Part shown: piece after piece, positions 63,167 to 64,000 of the stretch
Layout: each line of letters begins with the position of its first letter
Position numbering within the stretch: the stretch's first letter is position 1
Assembly: GCA_034769895.1 (NCBI GenBank)
Contig: CM068375.1
Location: forward strand, 255,295,542-255,359,541
Direction of reading: 5' to 3'
DNA from: Magicicada septendecula
Taxonomy: Eukaryota > Arthropoda > Insecta > Hemiptera > Cicadidae
DNA: 64,000 bases
Notes under the pieces: model-generated
Database searches by the model: none
The model's input: the letters and a program-made list of their open reading frames with translations, nothing else
What the model was told of the DNA's origin: nothing
Position numbers and translations under genes: made by a program

Positions 63167-63496
63167 ATGAAATGCGACCGTTACGAGAGAAATAGAGGGA
63201 GGATAAAGTATTCACCCTATAGACAAGTGGATCACGCGATAAAGGCAGCAACAATTCAATGCAGCGACGAACAGGTGACTTCTACGATAAAAACAAACAT
63301 CGCAGTAATACAATGGAACGCGGACGTTGTTTACACGAGGGTGAGAACAATGGTAAGCACGGCGACTATGTTACAAAGGAACAATATACGTCCGGTAGAC
63401 GACGGACAATGTAATTGTTATAACGAGGGGTGTAAGATCGAACTACACACTGAACTCAGAACTCAATACCTGAATGGAATGAATAATTATTTTTAA
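63167..63496 (+). CDS. Z: downstream ORF, function unknown
   Basis: 109 residues. Its ATG overlaps the TGA of the interrupted Z ORF (ATGA), a stop-start layout. Basic N-terminus (KCDRYERNRGRIKYS), a middle with NIAVIQWNADVVYTRV, then CNCYNEGC near residue 83, a small cysteine cluster. No family recognised. It could be a further Gag-region protein of Z. Confidence 0.45.
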   Translation: MKCDRYERNRGRIKYSPYRQVDHAIKAATIQCSDEQVTSTIKTNIAVIQWNADVVYTRVRTMVSTATMLQRNNIRPVDDGQCNCYNEGCKIELHTELRTQYLNGMNNYF

Positions 63497-64000
63497 AATA
63501 AAATAATATAACTATTAATTATTAATAATAAGAAATAATACGTGTAATAATATAAGAGAGTATAATTAAGAACTGTTATTTATTAAGGATATGATAGCAA
63601 ATAAAAAGAAATAAGGAATATTATTTTAAAGGGTTAATGAAGGAATGTATTATTGATGGTAAGGAATGAAGTGTAGAGAAATATTTAAGAAAGTAATGGT
63701 AAAAGATGTTATTGTTGTTATTAATATGAAGAAAGGGTTAGGAATGGAAATAATTGCCATAATTGTTAGAACGGCTGATCAAGCGAACACTTAATGAAGA
63801 TACAAGGACACAGAAGAAAGCGAGAGTGAAAAGTCAAAAGGGCAGAGACTACTTAGGATTAAGGACTTCGAGAAAAATATCGTTGTTTTCCAAGACAGTT
63901 CCTCTGTAACCGATCATGCGACACACTAAAAAGCTAAAAGAGTATTCTGTTACGGAAGTGTATTTCAGGAAAGTAATAGCGATCAGAAAGGTAATGTTAA
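63497..64000 (+). other. Z: internal sequence, no feature seen
   Basis: Purine-rich, stop-dense sequence up to the window end. The rest of Z, including any enzymes and its 3' LTR, would lie beyond. Confidence 0.4.

Noticed and set aside
1..64000. tRNA, rRNA, snRNA or CRISPR loci
   Set aside because: I looked for cloverleaf-like and repeat-spacer patterns and saw none I could support; the PBS sequences resemble tRNA complements but are primer sites.

Overview
The window reads as AT-rich, repeat-dominated nuclear DNA of an arthropod, most likely an insect with a large genome. The reasons are GT-AG splice signals, mariner and pogo elements, a Penelope-like element with a GIY-YIG domain, Ty3/gypsy-type gag-pro-pol, and Inr-type (TCAGT-like) LTR promoters. 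I see no bacterial operons, rRNA, tRNA or CRISPR. One short exon (16790-16897) looks like a host gene, probably the G kinase-anchoring protein 1 (GKAP1) orthologue. Almost everything else is mobile DNA or its wreckage, much of it nested.

Layout. 1-11563: head-to-tail tandem array of a roughly 6-kb Ty3/gypsy-type element (called T here), with gag, protease and RT/RNase H but no integrase; the third unit is cut off inside gag. 11564-16350: mostly anonymous sequence with a possible spliced mini-ORF, a 36-bp tandem repeat and the last exon of a transposase. 16790-16897: putative GKAP1 exon. 17080-18300: decayed mariner copy split by a solo LTR with 4-bp target duplication. 18336-23198: DNA transposon with about 800-bp inverted repeats, a broken transposase and a GAAT duplication (possibly Sola-type). 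23392-25047: pogo/Tigger-like element with TA duplication. 25545-26430: about 160-bp tandem repeat plus a CAGACA microsatellite. 26565-27236: second mariner remnant.

27237-45359 and 55600-63108 hold the most unusual content: a family of LTR retroelements (copies A1, A2 and Y) that encode only one coiled-coil, Gag-like protein ending in a conserved CYKY/DDGG-type tail. The protein is followed by 3-4 kb without coding capacity. That noncoding part is conserved in patches between A2 and Y and contains hairpins whose stems differ in sequence but still pair, including one touching the polypurine tract. A2 is interrupted by another giant-LTR element, W (35456-43415, TSD ACGT), which carries its own coiled-coil ORF and an inverted duplication of its LTR/primer-site junction. 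Y is intact with near-identical 1.19-kb LTRs and TSD GACT, and is itself inserted in the gag-like ORF of yet another element, Z (from about 52783 to beyond the window).

48080-52780 is a Penelope-like cluster: two 5'-truncated copies head to head, then a longer copy with RT and GIY-YIG domains and hammerhead-like motifs at its ends.

How the parts work together: the structural ORFs of T, A, Y, W and Z are Gag-like or Gag-Pro-Pol. A, Y and W, as seen here, have no enzymes and would need RT and integrase from other elements. T has RT/RNase H but no integrase in either complete unit. All element names (T, A1, A2, Y, W, Z, K) are labels for this report only. No alignment or database search was run; identities and domain calls are by eye.
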